Shown: positions 1 to 13,400 of the stretch, piece by piece
Position numbering within the stretch: position 1 is the first letter of the stretch
Layout: each line of letters begins with the position of its first letter
NCBI GenBank assembly: GCA_019671135.1
Contig: JAHRHY010000005.1
Location: forward strand, 1,240,001-1,304,000
DNA: 64,000 nucleotides
Reading direction: 5' to 3'
Source of the DNA: Linnemannia hyalina
Lineage: Eukaryota > Mortierellomycota > Mortierellomycetes > Mortierellales > Mortierellaceae
Translations under genes and position numbers: made by a program
The notes under the pieces: generated by a model
The model's input: only the letters and a program-made list of their open reading frames with translations
Database searches by the model: none
What the model was told of the DNA's origin: nothing

Positions 1-88
1 AAACATGATTGCCAACGAACGATGGCAGACAAAGAGGACGATGACATATTAACAGGAACGAAACAACTGAAACAATTGACGATCATAG

Positions 89-3000
89 ATACTGCGAACT
101 GTGCAAGCACCCCTTCGTTTTCTCACCAAGTAAGTCGTCATGGACATCAGGATAACATCACTGTTATCAAACGCCATACGGAAAATCCTTCACGATCTAA
201 ATTAACGCAAACGTCTCTCTCTTCTATTGTTGCACTGTAACCAAAAAAAAAGTCTATTCACCCGACATGCCAGACACCATCCCACTCTGGATTCTCACCA
301 AACGACTCATCGATACTCTTGCCAAGGGAATCAAACTGATACTCAGGGCGATCCTTGTGGCCAGTATATGGCTCGCCATTCTCCCATACTTCACCATCTG
401 GATCTGGCGGCTCTACTTTTGGGTGGGAGATTGGTTCGCATTCAGTGCCAACGGATTGGGCGTGCCAAACATGTATATTCAAAATGGCACAGCAGCAGCA
501 GCGACCAATGCGTCAGAAAAACTGGCAGGAAGTGAAAATGCGGCGGAGGAATTGGGAAGCTTCACTCGACTTGTCCAGCAAACCATCCCTCCCGAGCACA
601 AATGGCTCAGGTATGTATACAGCAAAAAAAGGCTTGTCATGCAGAAAACTGAAGAGGGGCAAAAAATATATTTTGGCGCATTGTTGTCGATCGATATTCG
701 GCTCAGTTGGGCACGTGGCACAGGAGAAAGTTCTAACGCATTACGTTGGCGGATCTCAACCATAGCACACTTATCCTCGATTGCTTTGAAGGACAAGTTG
801 TCAGCGCAGTGGTCGTGGTCGTGTTTGTTGCCATTTTCCTCCTTCGCGAGTGGGTCCTCCAGAACCAGGATATTGACGATCAATTTGCAGAGGTGCAGGA
901 GCGCGCGGCGGAGAGAGTTCAACAGTTGGATCAGGCAGAAATCGAAGGCGCACTGGGATTGCTTGTGGCCGCTCAATTACAACGACAACAGCAGGATGCA
1001 GCTGCTGCAGGGGGAGTTCCAGCAGTGGCGGAGCATAGGCCGCAACAGGGTCGCGCCGCTGGTCGCCTCGATCCTCCACCTTTTGCGCCAACTCTGGGTC
1101 GACGCAACCTTACGAACCTTGGTCAAAATCGGGACAACATCTGGGCGGACGACTTTGACGTTTTTGACGACGAGACCGATCCATTTCGGGACACTCCAGA
1201 GCTCAACCCCGGAGATGCCTTCCTCGCACCAGCAGAGTCATCGTCATCCGCAAACAGACCAGGATATGTGTATGACCCTCTCAACCAGACGTATCACCCG
1301 TAAGGTTACATCTCAGTTTTCATTACGTTACGTATATTCTATGCGAGTTTGCCTCTGCGTGTTAATAACTCTCAATTTTCCTTCGTAAAAATTCTTTTAG
1401 GGATTCCCGCTGGGTTCAGGAGTCATCATCGCCTTTCAACAACCCCGATATTCATCGCCGTATCGAGTCATTGATGAACGACAACGGAGAAGGATCTTCA
1501 GCATCAAGAACCGGCGCCTCGGCTTTGCTCGGAGGCGACAGCATCATTCGCAGAAAGGATAACAGACCCCTGTACTGGAAGGCTGGCATTCCCTTGACGC
1601 TCGATAATGTATTCTTGAAGTTGGATGGCACTGAGATGACACTGGACGAGAAAATTGACCGATACGACACTCTGACCGATACGAACCAGCTTTCATTCAA
1701 AGACTCGGTGAAGCTCCTGGAATGGAGAAACGAACAAATTGAGGCTCTCTTCGACCAGTCTCAGGTTCGCCAGCCAGGAATGACAGTTGAAGAGAGACTG
1801 GAGGCACTTCAGCGATTGGAGGATAGAGCTCATCGCATGGTTCATCAGCGAGAGGCACTTGTGCGACAGGCTGAAGAGCACTTCCAGGTTCCACCTCAAG
1901 ACGCAGCTGAATTCCTTGATTTTCGAGCATTCGACCCTCCAGAGCCCGCCCCAGCCCCAGTTCCGGCCCCCCGACCCGCAGTTGCTGCAGCACCAGCGCC
2001 ACCGCCAATTTTGCAACAGGATCTTCGGGATTTCGCCGCCGTACAGGAGGCTGCCAGAGCTGCTGTGGCGAATGGGGGAGCAGGAGACCTGCCTATAGAC
2101 GAATTGGACGACATGAACGTGGAGGAGTGGGACGGTATTCTCGAGGTGATCGGAATGCGCGGAACGTACTGGCTGCTTCTCCAGAATTCACTCCTCATGT
2201 CAGCGCTTATCTGCGCCAGTTTGGGACTTGGTGTTTGGGTTCCGTATATGCTCGGCAAAACGACGGTCCTAATGAACCCCCTTAACGTTTTGCGGATGCC
2301 TTTGCGGATTCTGAGCAGCTTGACCGACCCTATCACCGATTTCGTGATCGACCGCTTGGTGCCATTCTCTGTCGCCGTGGTATCCAAGCCCATTGTCGCA
2401 GTATTGTCTCGCATCTCGCCCTATGTCAGTCCAGTCGCTAGATCGTATCTTGGAAGCAAGATGCTAAAGCCTCTCGTGGAGTTTGGTCAGGAGCACATTG
2501 TCCCAGTCTGGAGCGCAGTGGTGGGCGAGGCAGGAGCGTTAACGCCTACTCAAGCCCAGGAGAACATCCAGGAATCTGTGGTGTTGATGCTCCCCAATAC
2601 CACTCAGATACCCTTGTCCGCTGGAGGAAAGCTGTATCAGGAAACTATTACAAAGTGGGCCGAGGTCGCCTACGGTTCATCTCTTGACAACAAGGTTGTG
2701 CCAATTGTTATTGGGTACGCCCTCCTTTGCTCAGTGGCAGCATGGTACATGAAGCGTCCACATCGAGTTCATGACCATACCATCGGGAGGTATGTCCGGG
2801 ACATCATCCAGCAGCTGAGTCTCATTATCAAGGTAAGCGAACGAACCTACGGTTATGCGCTCAGTGCTACCAATGGGACGTTCCTTTCGAAACAAATTCT
2901 TTGAATGTGCTGACTGACTTTGGTGCCTTCATTTCATTATTACAATTCTAGATTGCGTTCTTTGTTTCAATGGAGATGGTCGTCTTCCCACTATTCTGTG

Positions 3001-5525
3001 GAACTGTCCTAGGTCTCACCACGTTACCCCTTCTCCCAGGCGCCACCTTGGCTTCACGATGGGCGTTCTATCAACAGTCGCCTAACTGGTGCATCGTTAT
3101 GCACTGGCTTGCCGGCACGACATTCATGTTCAACTTTTCCATGTTTGTGAGCATTTGCCGAGGCGTCGTCCGCCCCGGAGTGATGTGGTTTATCCGCGAC
3201 CCCAACGACGAGGGATTTCATCCAGTACGCGAGATTCTCGAGCGCCCGGTCTTCTTGCAGCTCCGCAAGCTTGGTACAGGAGCCTTGATGTATCTCACCT
3301 TGATCGTGCTCGGTGTCACTCTGACTACTCAAAGTATCTATTGGATCATGAATGGCGTCCTTCCGCTCCGTTGGCCTGTAGAGTAAGTTTTGTTGGCATT
3401 AGTGTGTGTTCGCTATCAGTACTTTTGCTTTTGAACCTTGAAATATTGTACTCATCAATAGCTGACATTGTTGACCTACTAGTGAGCCACTCTCAGATAT
3501 TCCCATCGACATGCTGCTCTTCCATCTCGCTGTGCCTTTGACCATTCGATGGATGAACCCTGCGGACCGATTTAAGATTTTGTTTATCGGATGGTGGAAA
3601 AAGCTGGCGGAGACAATGCGATTGAGCTCGTTCATGTATGGTAACGATGGTAAGCGGTATCCGGAGGAGGAGGGCCACATTGTCTACCGTACATGGAAGG
3701 CGTGGCTCTTGCGATACCGTCCCCCCATTCCTAATGTGGAGACGAACGGCAACGGTACAGTCGGCAGCGGTGAAGAGCTTGATGTCGATGCACCTGTTAT
3801 CTTTGTGCCCGATGGCGGCCTCTACCGCGTTCCTAGCACAGATCGTGTTGTCCACTTGAAAAACAGGAGAGTTCTTGTCCCAGTTGATGCCGAAGGACGA
3901 GCATTGGATCCCAAGGAAGATATGCCTGCCGAGATCGACCCCTTGATGGAAATTCTACCTCGAGGACGTGAACCAAGACAGCAAATTAACCCCAAGGACC
4001 ATACCGTTATTGTGTACACGCCACCCAACTTCAAGCGACGATTGATCTCGTTTATCGTCATCATGTGGACCTCGACTATGTTCTTCCTCGCGCTCTCCAT
4101 CGTTGTTCCAAGTAAGTGTTTTCGAACAACTCGTCTATACTTCAATCCGTTTTGAGTACTTGTACAGAGTTCCATAATTAATTGTCCATTTTAATTTCGT
4201 CATTAGTGGTTCTTGGAAGGTTCTTGATCACATTCATGACAGAGCGTGCTGTCCACGACGTTTACTCGTTTGTTGTTGGCGTCTACGTTGTTGGCATCGT
4301 TTGGCACATTCAAGAGTGGCTGGCCACTGGCTATGGGACTCTGAAGGCAGCAGAAGCTCCTCGTGTCGACATCCGTGCACAATTGACGACCGTCCTGGAG
4401 ACTGGAACGATCGTTGCCAAGACGACCTTCTTTGGATTGGCATTCGGAGTTCTACTTCCTTTCCTCCTCGGATTCATGGTGGAGCTGTTCATGATTCTGC
4501 CTTTGCGAACCGCCCTTGGCGACGACGTCAAGATGATCTTTACTATGGTAAGAGGCGCATTTGCATTACTTTGAGCAAGATGACCGAAAGTACTCTAGGA
4601 AACAATCAATTGACCTAACATATATTGATTTTTCGTTCTGCTTCCATAATAGACTTGGGCCTTGGGTCTGCTCTATATGAGAATTGTTCATCAAGTCCTC
4701 GTGTCGTTCCCTACGAACCGCTTTGCCGTCGACATGAACGCGGTCTTTGTTGGAGCAGATATTGAGGGATGGTCCGTTGAATTGGCAATCCGTCGCCTTG
4801 TCCTTCCTGCCTTGGGTATCTTTGTCGCTGCAATTGGCTGTCCTTTTGGTTTGGCCTGGACTGTAGCCAAGTCTCTCAACCTGGAGGGGGCTGCCAGAAC
4901 CAACTTGTTCCGTACGTCGTATCCGGTGATGATGGTGGTTTACCTGATTGTGTTTGGTATCAAGGAGGGACACGTAGTTCTGAGCGGATGGAGCCAGAGT
5001 CAGTATATCCGCGACCAAGAATACCTAATTGGCCGCCAGCTCCACAACTTGACGGAGGAGGAAGAGAATGCCGCAGCTGCTGAGGCAGCTCAAGAGCAGG
5101 AGCAGCAACAACGCCACGAGCTTGGAGCTGAAGCCGAACAAGCCGATGACACTCAGGATGAGCCAGCTGCGCCACCGCCACTTTATCGGTCTGGACGACG
5201 GATATACGGCCGGTTTGAGCAAATCGATGGGATGCCAGCGCTGGAATCTATATTGAGCGATGACGATGATGATGGCGATGTCACAGAGTATCGGACGGCG
5301 GGTCGACGACTCGGAAAGGAGCCAGTATCCTACGGCCGTTTGTTTGAGCGAATCGATCAGTCGTCCAGCATAGAGGACGATGATATGTACACATACGGAG
5401 AGGGATCGATGGAGGGCGCGCTGGACGAGTTCTCGAACGAACAGGGCTCGAGTAGTAGTAGTGCGAGCCAGATTCGACGGAGTCAGCGGCTTCAAGCCAT
5501 CCGGGACAACCAAGACGATCGATAG
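89..5525 (+). CDS. SSM4: Doa10/SSM4-type ERAD RING-CH E3 ubiquitin ligase, 5' partial
   Basis: Polytopic ER/inner-nuclear-membrane ubiquitin ligase of the Doa10/MARCH6 family, which degrades misfolded membrane and cytosolic proteins. I read exons 89-129, 253-610, 766-1299, 1401-2832, 2952-3382, 3483-4111, 4207-4547 and 4653-5525. All junctions keep frame and give about 1545 residues ending in TAG. The 41-nt first visible exon encodes YCELCKHPFVFSP, the last two metal ligands of a RING-CH finger; it splices (A|TC) into IYSPDMP, as in human MARCH6. The rest of the finger and the start codon lie upstream of the window. Many hydrophobic segments follow, e.g. around 318-410 and 800-860. Between them are a Pro/Ala-rich loop near 1940-2010 and, after the last membrane segments, an acidic, Gln/Ser-rich tail (about 5040-5520). 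Family and exon structure are secure; the exact membrane-segment count is not. Confidence 0.93.
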
Positions 5526-5959
5526 GTCGATATCTTTTTTTCCCCTTTCTCTTTTCTCTTTCTCTTTTTTCTTTTTTCTTTTTTTTTCTTTGCATGAATA
5601 TAAATTAGCTTACAAGGGGGTTAGTAGCAGTGGGGGGTAGTGGGAGTAGGGGAATACAGGGACGATGACATCAAACAAGGCAACGCAATCAAAATATTAA
5701 ATTGAATGAAATATTGTAAATTTACAAATGATTAATATATTTTGTTTATTGTGGGCGTTTTGGAGTAATAAGGCATGCGTGCTATGGACAGATTGACCTT
5801 TTTTTTTTTTTTTTTTAAGGTGGGGAGGCTTGTTTTGGATGGATCGAGAAACGTGTACAAGAGAGTGGAGAACGTTTAATAGAATGGATATGGGAGAAGG
5901 CCAGGTTACAAACAAAAAAATATCGAGTCAAGAATAAGATGAGAAGTAGGCATTATAGT
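5526..5959. other. Convergent 3' intergenic region
   Basis: This 434-bp gap lies between the ends of SSM4 (+) and the LPMO-like gene (-). It holds a pyrimidine-rich stretch just after the SSM4 stop (5535-5590), an 18-T run at 5799-5816 and AT-rich sequence suited to two 3' UTRs. I see no coding content. Confidence 0.6.
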
Positions 5960-7699
5960 TTAGTATTTGCCGTTCATGTTATCGTTAATCTCCTTGCGGT
6001 TGGGGCCTGTGGAAGAGCGGTGCTTGGTACCATCGCCAGCGGCAGTAACGCGCATGCGGTGGGGCTTGAAATCGACAATCTGAATCGACTTTGAAGGGCG
6101 ACGACCGTTCTTGACACCGGTGAGACGGATGTCGGCGCAGTTCATGTACCACTGGGGAAGAATGTTTGCGGTCCAGGTCCAGACAAAGAGGCATTTGTTC
6201 TTCTCTGTGCAGGAGGGGACGTTGTTGGGGATCTTGACTGGCCACTGGTAGTAAGCTGGAGGTGGGGAAGGAGGGAGGAGGAGGAGGGCGTTGTTATGAT
6301 TAGAGTCTGGATATTCGAGAAGGAATGGAGGTGCCTGAATGCAATAATAGTATCAACAGAGCAAGCAAAAATAACATATATAGGTTATGGGTGGGTTGAT
6401 AGGGGTATCAGAGCAAGATTGCAAAAGGCTTACCATCAGGGCAGGTGCGCGTGTAGCGGCCAATCAAATGGAAGGTCTTGCCATTGTCATACGAGAGGGA
6501 GAACTCGCACTGTTTTAAGGAACAGGGGAACAGAACAAGAAAGGTGGTTAATTTTAAATGCCCGAGGCTTGGCCATCATGTCTAAGGTTACAAAGGGAGG
6601 TATGAGCAGCTAGAGCAGGGCGCAAAAAAAACAACTAGTGTGTCCATTTACATCGCCTTTTGTGCTATGTAACGGTCAGTTGGCACGCTTTCCCTCTTTT
6701 GTCCTGTCCAGAATATCTTCCCTTTCCGCCACAAACAATAAAGCAAGAAAAGCAAGAAAAGCAAACAGGAAGGGAAAGAGAGGGAGAGCGAGAGGGAGGG
6801 AGGGAGGGGAAAAAATAGCTGCTCTCATCTTTTTTTATCTCACACTTTCCTCGGTAACCACTCATGGACGCCTCTCTCTCACCCTCATATCGAGCTTTAA
6901 ACTCGTGCAACGTGAAACGATAAACCCTGATTTCTTCTAACGCCTCCGTTGTTGCTGGTGCCTGGTGGTGTTCTGTGCTGTTGGTTTTTCTGAACGCTCA
7001 ATTTCTAGACTCTACACAATCCATTCCTCGGTCGCACAAAACAAAAGAAGCACCAAAAATGGAACCCAGAAGTAGAAAATCAACAATACACAACAATAGA
7101 GGACACAGGGGTTGAATCTTACCATACCACCGCCGTGGCGGGCCTGGCTGAACTGGCGGTTAGGGCTGGTGGGCTTGGGCTGGGAGCGGATTTGGTCGGC
7201 CTTCATGCTAGAGGCATAAAAGCGGACGTTGATAGTCTGGCCGGCGCGCATGTTGGTGACCGGACCGGGGGCGTAGCCTCCACAGGGGAAGCGCATGCTC
7301 CATTTGCTGTCCTTAAATCCGATAAAGGCCTATAGTTGGGACGGAGGAGTTTCGATCATTTGAAGCAAGGAGGTGGGCAGGAGTTAGAATTAATGAGGGT
7401 ATTATTTAGTGTCTGTTTTCAAACAGGCATTGGTTCGCAGGTGGCATCATCGAGTGGATCAGAGGTAAGCGAAAAAAGAGATTGGAAAGGGAAATCTGAA
7501 AAAAAGGGACAAGGGGTGACGATGATGTTTGGTGGATGAGGGGAGAAGGAAGGAAGGAAGGGTGTTGATTTACATGGACACGGCCGTTGTATTGCTTGGT
7601 GCCGACACCACCGCGGGGTACAGGGGACAACATGGCCATATGGGCCGAAGCCATGGTGATGTAGGAGATGATCAAAAGGAGGGCGGCTGCGAACTTCAT
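5960..7699 (-). CDS. Secreted LPMO-like copper-binding protein (histidine brace)
   Basis: Exons on the minus strand are 7699-7574, 7329-7123, 6509-6434 and 6255-5960, giving 234 residues. Residues 1-19 form a signal peptide ending ASA. The predicted mature protein starts with His (HMAMLSPVPRGG), the first ligand of the copper histidine brace of lytic polysaccharide monooxygenases. A second candidate ligand is His107 (QARHGGGM). A C-terminal W-x-W ... WYMNCADI block resembles the axial Tyr region of AA11/AA16 enzymes. Paired cysteines fit a small disulfide-bonded secreted domain. Likely role: oxidative attack on chitin or another polysaccharide outside the cell. A non-catalytic copper-binding relative is also possible, and the AA family is not resolved here. 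The second intron (6510-7122) is unusually long at 613 nt. The C-terminus is basic and lacks a carbohydrate-binding module or GPI signal. Confidence 0.72.
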
Positions 7700-10490
7700 T
7701 TTTGTGGGTTGGGGTTTGGGGATTAGGGTGAAAGAGTTGAAGTTTTTGTTGCTGTTGTGAAAGGAAGTGAGGCGTCGTTAAGATGAAGGGGGAAGAAGAT
7801 GGGTCGTCAAAGAGCGATGTTGGTCTGGTATCGATTAAGAGGAAACGTGAAGGGTGAGGAAGTAGAGGGAGGTAGAGAAGAGTGCTGTAGTAAATGCCGT
7901 GGGATATGGGGGTAAAAGGAAAGGAAGGTATAGGAGGAATGAGAAGAAGGGTGTCACAAAAATGAGGGAGAGGCGAGTAAAGAAAAGAAAAGGAATAAAA
8001 AAAAAGAGCGAAAAGAGTGAAGAGGGCGCCGCTTTTATGTAGGGCTCTCGCCTGTGTCGACTGTCCAAACGAAGACTTACGAAGAAGAGGGGAGAGGAAG
8101 AGGCAGTTGACAGTCAACGCTATCAATTTCGCAAAGTTAATTTAACATGGCCGATTTTTTTTTCCCGCCTGCCTCGACCCCCCTTGATTACGCCAATATC
8201 AAACGAGTGAACTCATGTGGAAGGGAAGAGAGTAATTGCGTCTGTGTACTTGTGACTGTCCCCTTGCGTCTGTGTGTCTGTGTGACTTCAGCGGGCAACT
8301 GCTGCGAGAAGTACAATAAGATAGGCTACCTACATATAATCTTATGACATAACGGAAGGCAGAGAATGTTTCCATAATTAAAGGTCGTTAATTGCAAGCA
8401 AAGGTCTGTTCTCAATCGCCCTCGGTAAGGGAAATTTCAGCAAGGATAAAAGTAGCACGAGAAGACACGAAAGTAAAGTAAACCAGATGCCATTATTTTT
8501 TTGTTCCTTGATTCCATCTCACGTTCAATTCACCTCGATCACAGTCCGTTGCGGCCACAGAGCAAAGAATGGGCGTGCCTCGATCGCGTCAAAATTTCAT
8601 ATTATATCCACTTTCAGATTTTTCTCGATAGTTCACTTTATTGCTGTTTGTGTTACCTCGCAACCAGCATTGCATATGCAAGTAAACAGAGCGAATCGAG
8701 AGATTTTTAGGGAAGGAAAAAAAGAGGAAGCCGAGGAAGGGAGATTTCATTATTGACCATGAGATTACATGGTCAGATGTTACAAGAGTCTCGGAAAGAG
8801 CAAAAATAATAATAGATGGAGGCCACTATGCCGGCGCTTTCGTTTGCGGCTCAATCCCCGGTGCATTATCTACCCGCCCGACTTCTCACTGCTCGTCTAG
8901 GGGGGCGCAACAAGCCTTTTCCCTTCCCTGTTCAGCTTTTGATCCTATATTACATCTCCTTCTCCGACCAGAGTAGCCCTAGCCTGTTAGTAATACCATT
9001 GAGAGCCCATTTGGGCCAAGTTTCGCGAACAGCGAGGTGAGACTGGAAGCTGAAGGTTAGTCATTTATTTCATCAATGGGTGTCATTAATGAGGTCCATG
9101 AGAATATAGAAAGTTGCAAGATAGGAGCTGGAGAAAGATCATGAGAGTGTGTGAGTTATAAGTGACGGCGGTACCCAGGGTACAGCTCTGTGGCGTATAT
9201 CTTTGCGTGGGTATGTAGTCGGTAGGCGTGGACGGCCTAGATCATTGTTAGCGGTGAGATGGGGAAATATGAAAGGAAAAAAGAAACCTCTGTATTCCAG
9301 TTGTGTCAGTCAAGTCAAGCCGGCTAATAAAAGCTCCTCACTTTTTGTATAATGAAAGTGCGATTGGAAACTTGACGATGGTGGTGATAATGCGTGTTGT
9401 TGTTGAAGACAGAAGAGGAAAGAGGAAAAGATAGGTTTCACTGGAGAGCACTGAAAACAACAAGAAGAAGAGAAGTGAACAAATCTGTGCTTCGATGTGG
9501 AAGCATTATCGGATAATGTGTAAACAGTGTTGCTCCTGTTTCGCTTCTCACCATTGCGGACATGTTTGATGCGCTGCCATGCTTCATTACATGATGTTGT
9601 ATGTATGTCATTCCCATGCAACTGCATGTTCGATCCCGTGGCCCTTTGTCTCTTTCTCCTCCAATGGGTTGTTATGATTTTTTTTACCCCTGTGTCCCTG
9701 TGGCGTGGAAACAAGGAACATCATGTTTATTTATCGTTCAGGAACAAGGAACGCAGCATCATCATCGCTCAGGGATGACTATCATAGGCCATGTTCCATC
9801 CACCCGGGTCGTTGGAAGAAATTTTAGATCCGTTTTTATTTTTGAGTTGGAGAGGAAGGTAGGTCATTCTTGACATGGGTCAAGCAAACTCAGAGATTGT
9901 GTGTGGGAGAGAGGTATGAGAGGTGGAGGAGGGATGGGAATGGGAGAAGAGAGCGAGGAGGAATGAAAGGAGAGCAGAAAAGAAGAGAGACGGCTGATCC
10001 AAGCTGGTGCCTGAAAGATAGAGGAGTGGCTTTCGATTTGCACTCAACCTTTTGCTTTTTATTACTTTCTCAGGCACAGCACAGTCCACTCTCACCTACT
10101 TCCACTCTACTCTACTCAACTCCACCCATACCCTAGTCCCACTCCACTCCTATCCTCATTCACTTGACGACTACTACCACTGTCACCGCTACTACCGTTC
10201 CTGACTTGGCATACCCTTCCACTCACTCATTCACTCACTCACTCTTCCTCTCATTCATCATTCAATCTCTCACCATCTAATCGCTCATTCCACTCGTATT
10301 CATCCTACCATTACCACTCCTTCTTTCCTTCTTTCGGTCACCAGACGAATTAATTTTTTTCAGTCCTTTAACTGATCTTGCATGACCCATTGACCATCAA
10401 CCAAACTCTCTCCCATTCCGAATCTCAACTTTACATTCACACAACACCTCTTTTCCTCCCTCCCCCTTTACGATACCCAACAGAGCAACC
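7700..10490. other. Long divergent intergenic region
   Basis: These 2.8 kb separate two divergently transcribed genes (LPMO-like - and receptor histidine kinase +). Short reading frames occur, but none has a recognisable domain, signal peptide or conserved splice pattern. The part next to the kinase (about 10080-10490) is C/T/A-rich and almost free of G on the + strand, typical of a fungal leader. A CATAAAAG-like TATA candidate for the LPMO-like gene lies on the minus strand near 8033-8041. Confidence 0.5.
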
Positions 10491-13400
10491 ATGAGGGACA
10501 CGATAATTTCATCACTAGCGGCCTCAACAACACTACATCGCCCACTACTCCTCACATTCCTCATTCTCTTCTCTCTACTCCGTGCGATCAATGCACAAGA
10601 ACCAACCTCGAGCATAGGGTTGGTACCAGCTCCAGCGGTGCCAACCTATCCTCCCTCTATCGATCCAGGGTTCAGTAATACAACCAGGGACTCATACCAA
10701 TGGCCCAACTGCACCGATGCCCGCAAAGGCAATCTCCGGATAGCCCTCGTCACACATTGTAAGAGGCTTTACTCTCCCCTTCAATTTTTTTTACAGACGC
10801 GACTTTGGGCTCTCGGATCACCCTTTTTTAGGACAAACAACTAACCATGCTGGGCACACACGCACATTTGTATATACACATCCTTCTGTTACAATTATAC
10901 AGCCTCAGTTATCCTTCCACAGGGCACAAAACTAGACGCAAAGGCAATATTACCCCTCACCGTCTCCATCACAGACGATCTCGCCGACACAGAATACGAC
11001 CCTCAACGGATGAGCAACGCCATCTATAGCGCCATCAACAACCCCGTCGATGCCCTGATTGTCTCCATACCTGACTACGAGGCCCTACGGGAACCTATCC
11101 TCAAGGCTAAGGAGCTTGGCATCCCTGTCATCGCCGTTTACACTGGACTAGAAGCTGCAAAGAAATTGGATATTCTTGCCGTCATGTCCGACGAGGTACG
11201 TTGACAACAACAACTTTCGCAAATTCACAATTAAAATTGATAATTGATAAAAGAAGGATTCATGTTAACCGCGTCTTCTTTGTTTTCTCGCATACTTTTT
11301 TTAGTTGGAAGGAGGAAGAATTCTGGGTCAACAACTGATCCGCAAGGGTGCCAGGGACTTTGTATGCATCGGCCCGAGCCTCAAGATACCAACAATGGCA
11401 GATCGTTGTGGCGGTGTTCTGCAGGCATTTCTAGACGCTGGGATTAGCCTTTCAAGCGATGTTTCGACACGAATGCTTCACGTGGACAAGACTCGCAACA
11501 CGACTCTGGGGAGCTCTATCCAAACCCTCAGGGATACTATTTTGGATATGAAGAGCGTAACGGGAGTCGTGTACCTCACATCACCAGTCTTCACCGAGAC
11601 TAGCTTCAATCTGGCCGCGGCATTGAACGGGACACGCGAGTTTGTGTATACATCGTTTGACTTTAGCCCGGCGATGATGCCAGCTTTTACTACTGGTGCA
11701 CTTCATTACTCCGTCTCAACCATGCTCTACATGCAGACCCTCATTCCTATTCTCTTGCTCTACGTCCAGGTAAGATAGGAACTACACGCGCATACAAGCA
11801 AACAAGTAATTCGCATCTCGGATAGGATACAAGCTCACCTTTTTTTTTTTACTTGCTTCACTTCATCAATCTGTATAGCTCAATTCTGGCGAGATGGTGA
11901 ACCAGGACAGGATCTTGACAGGACCCAAGTTGGTCACCCTTAGCAATGCCAAGACTATGCTGATTCAGGAACAATGGACCGCCGCAACCTTCAAGGAATA
12001 CGCCCTTAATTTCAGTGTCATGACTGGAAGGTATGATACTCTCGCCTATACATAATGATCCAAGCCATCGATTGCTTTTTTAGGCAACAGAGCCTAACGA
12101 TCCTTTTCACTTTACAATTGAGTAGCCCGGTATCGGATGATCACTGGAACACACTTTCGACAGGAGCCAGAGATGCTGCACAGGCCCTTGGTTGGGAAAT
12201 GACAGAATACCGATACGGCAGTCCGATCCGGACTGAGGTTGTTGACTATAGTATTGACACGGCTTTGAGTTACCGTCACACGCAGGGTTTGATTGTTAGC
12301 AACAGTCATTTCAGCAACCTCGACTACGCTGTCATGAAGTCTCTCGACCAAGTGCCCTCTCGGACATCGAACGCCAACAAGACCGAACAACTCGGCTGCA
12401 ACAATAACAACAATGTCAATACACCTGGCACGATCGACTGTAAGGCATTGATTCCTTGGAATTACACCACCAACAAAGCCCTGCCGGTCCCTATTGTCGG
12501 CATCGGCTCGCCTGTGGCTAACCTCACCTCATTCCAACACCTGTCGTGGGTTGGCGAGACCGGATACTTGGCAGGAAACGAGTATGCCGATGCGATCCTG
12601 GCCAACGGAGGCAGACGACCCATCTGTGTCGTGTCCCTAGACGAGCCTGAGCAGCAGATGTTGATGTGCCAGGGTTTGTACGACCGTATGCTGACTATTC
12701 TGGGTCCAAACAGTCTACCTGCCTTCAACACCTTTTGCGTGCGCCTCGACATGGCCGAGTTCTTGCAATCAGAGCAAAAGTTTTCCGAGCTGTCCAAGGT
12801 GTACCCATATGACAGTCTTCACACCACCTCGACAAGTCTGTATGGATATGTCCGGAGGTACAGCTCGGCCATCAACAACATTTCGATCACAACTACTGGA
12901 CGATCGGCCTATGCGCTCTCAGACTTTGTGGAGGGCAAGGTTGCCAGCTTATGGTCCCAGCAGTCATATCTCATTGGATTCATATCCGTCTTCCAGCTTG
13001 CATTTTCGACAGTGGTTCAGGACAGCACCTGGAGCTTTATCGAGACCGGACCGGCGCGCGTCAACTATGTCTGCGCTAAGGGGCAGATGTTTTCTTTGGA
13101 AAGCGACACTACGTCGCTCTTCTGTCGTCTGCAAAATGGAGCACACGTGAGCCGTTCTTATTGCCATCCTTGTCCCGCCCAACAATTCAGCGACTCCTAC
13201 AACAGTCAAAACTGCACAGCGTGCCCGGACGGAACCTTCACCAACCATACAGGATCGACATTTTGTTGGAGCTGCGACGAGGAGGGTCAATCAGCGCGCG
13301 CCTGCCAGAAGTACTTCTTGTCGACACAACAGCAGCAACAGAGTCACGACAATATGCTGGCAATATTCTTGCCAATCGGTCTGGTTATATTTGCCATCGC

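Noticed and set aside
22..240. 72-codon open frame at the window start
   Set aside because: It runs through two introns and the micro-exon in the wrong frame for the RING-CH finger.
8147..9040. Several 60-90 codon frames in the divergent spacer
   Set aside because: No domains, signal peptides, splice support or start context; length expected by chance.
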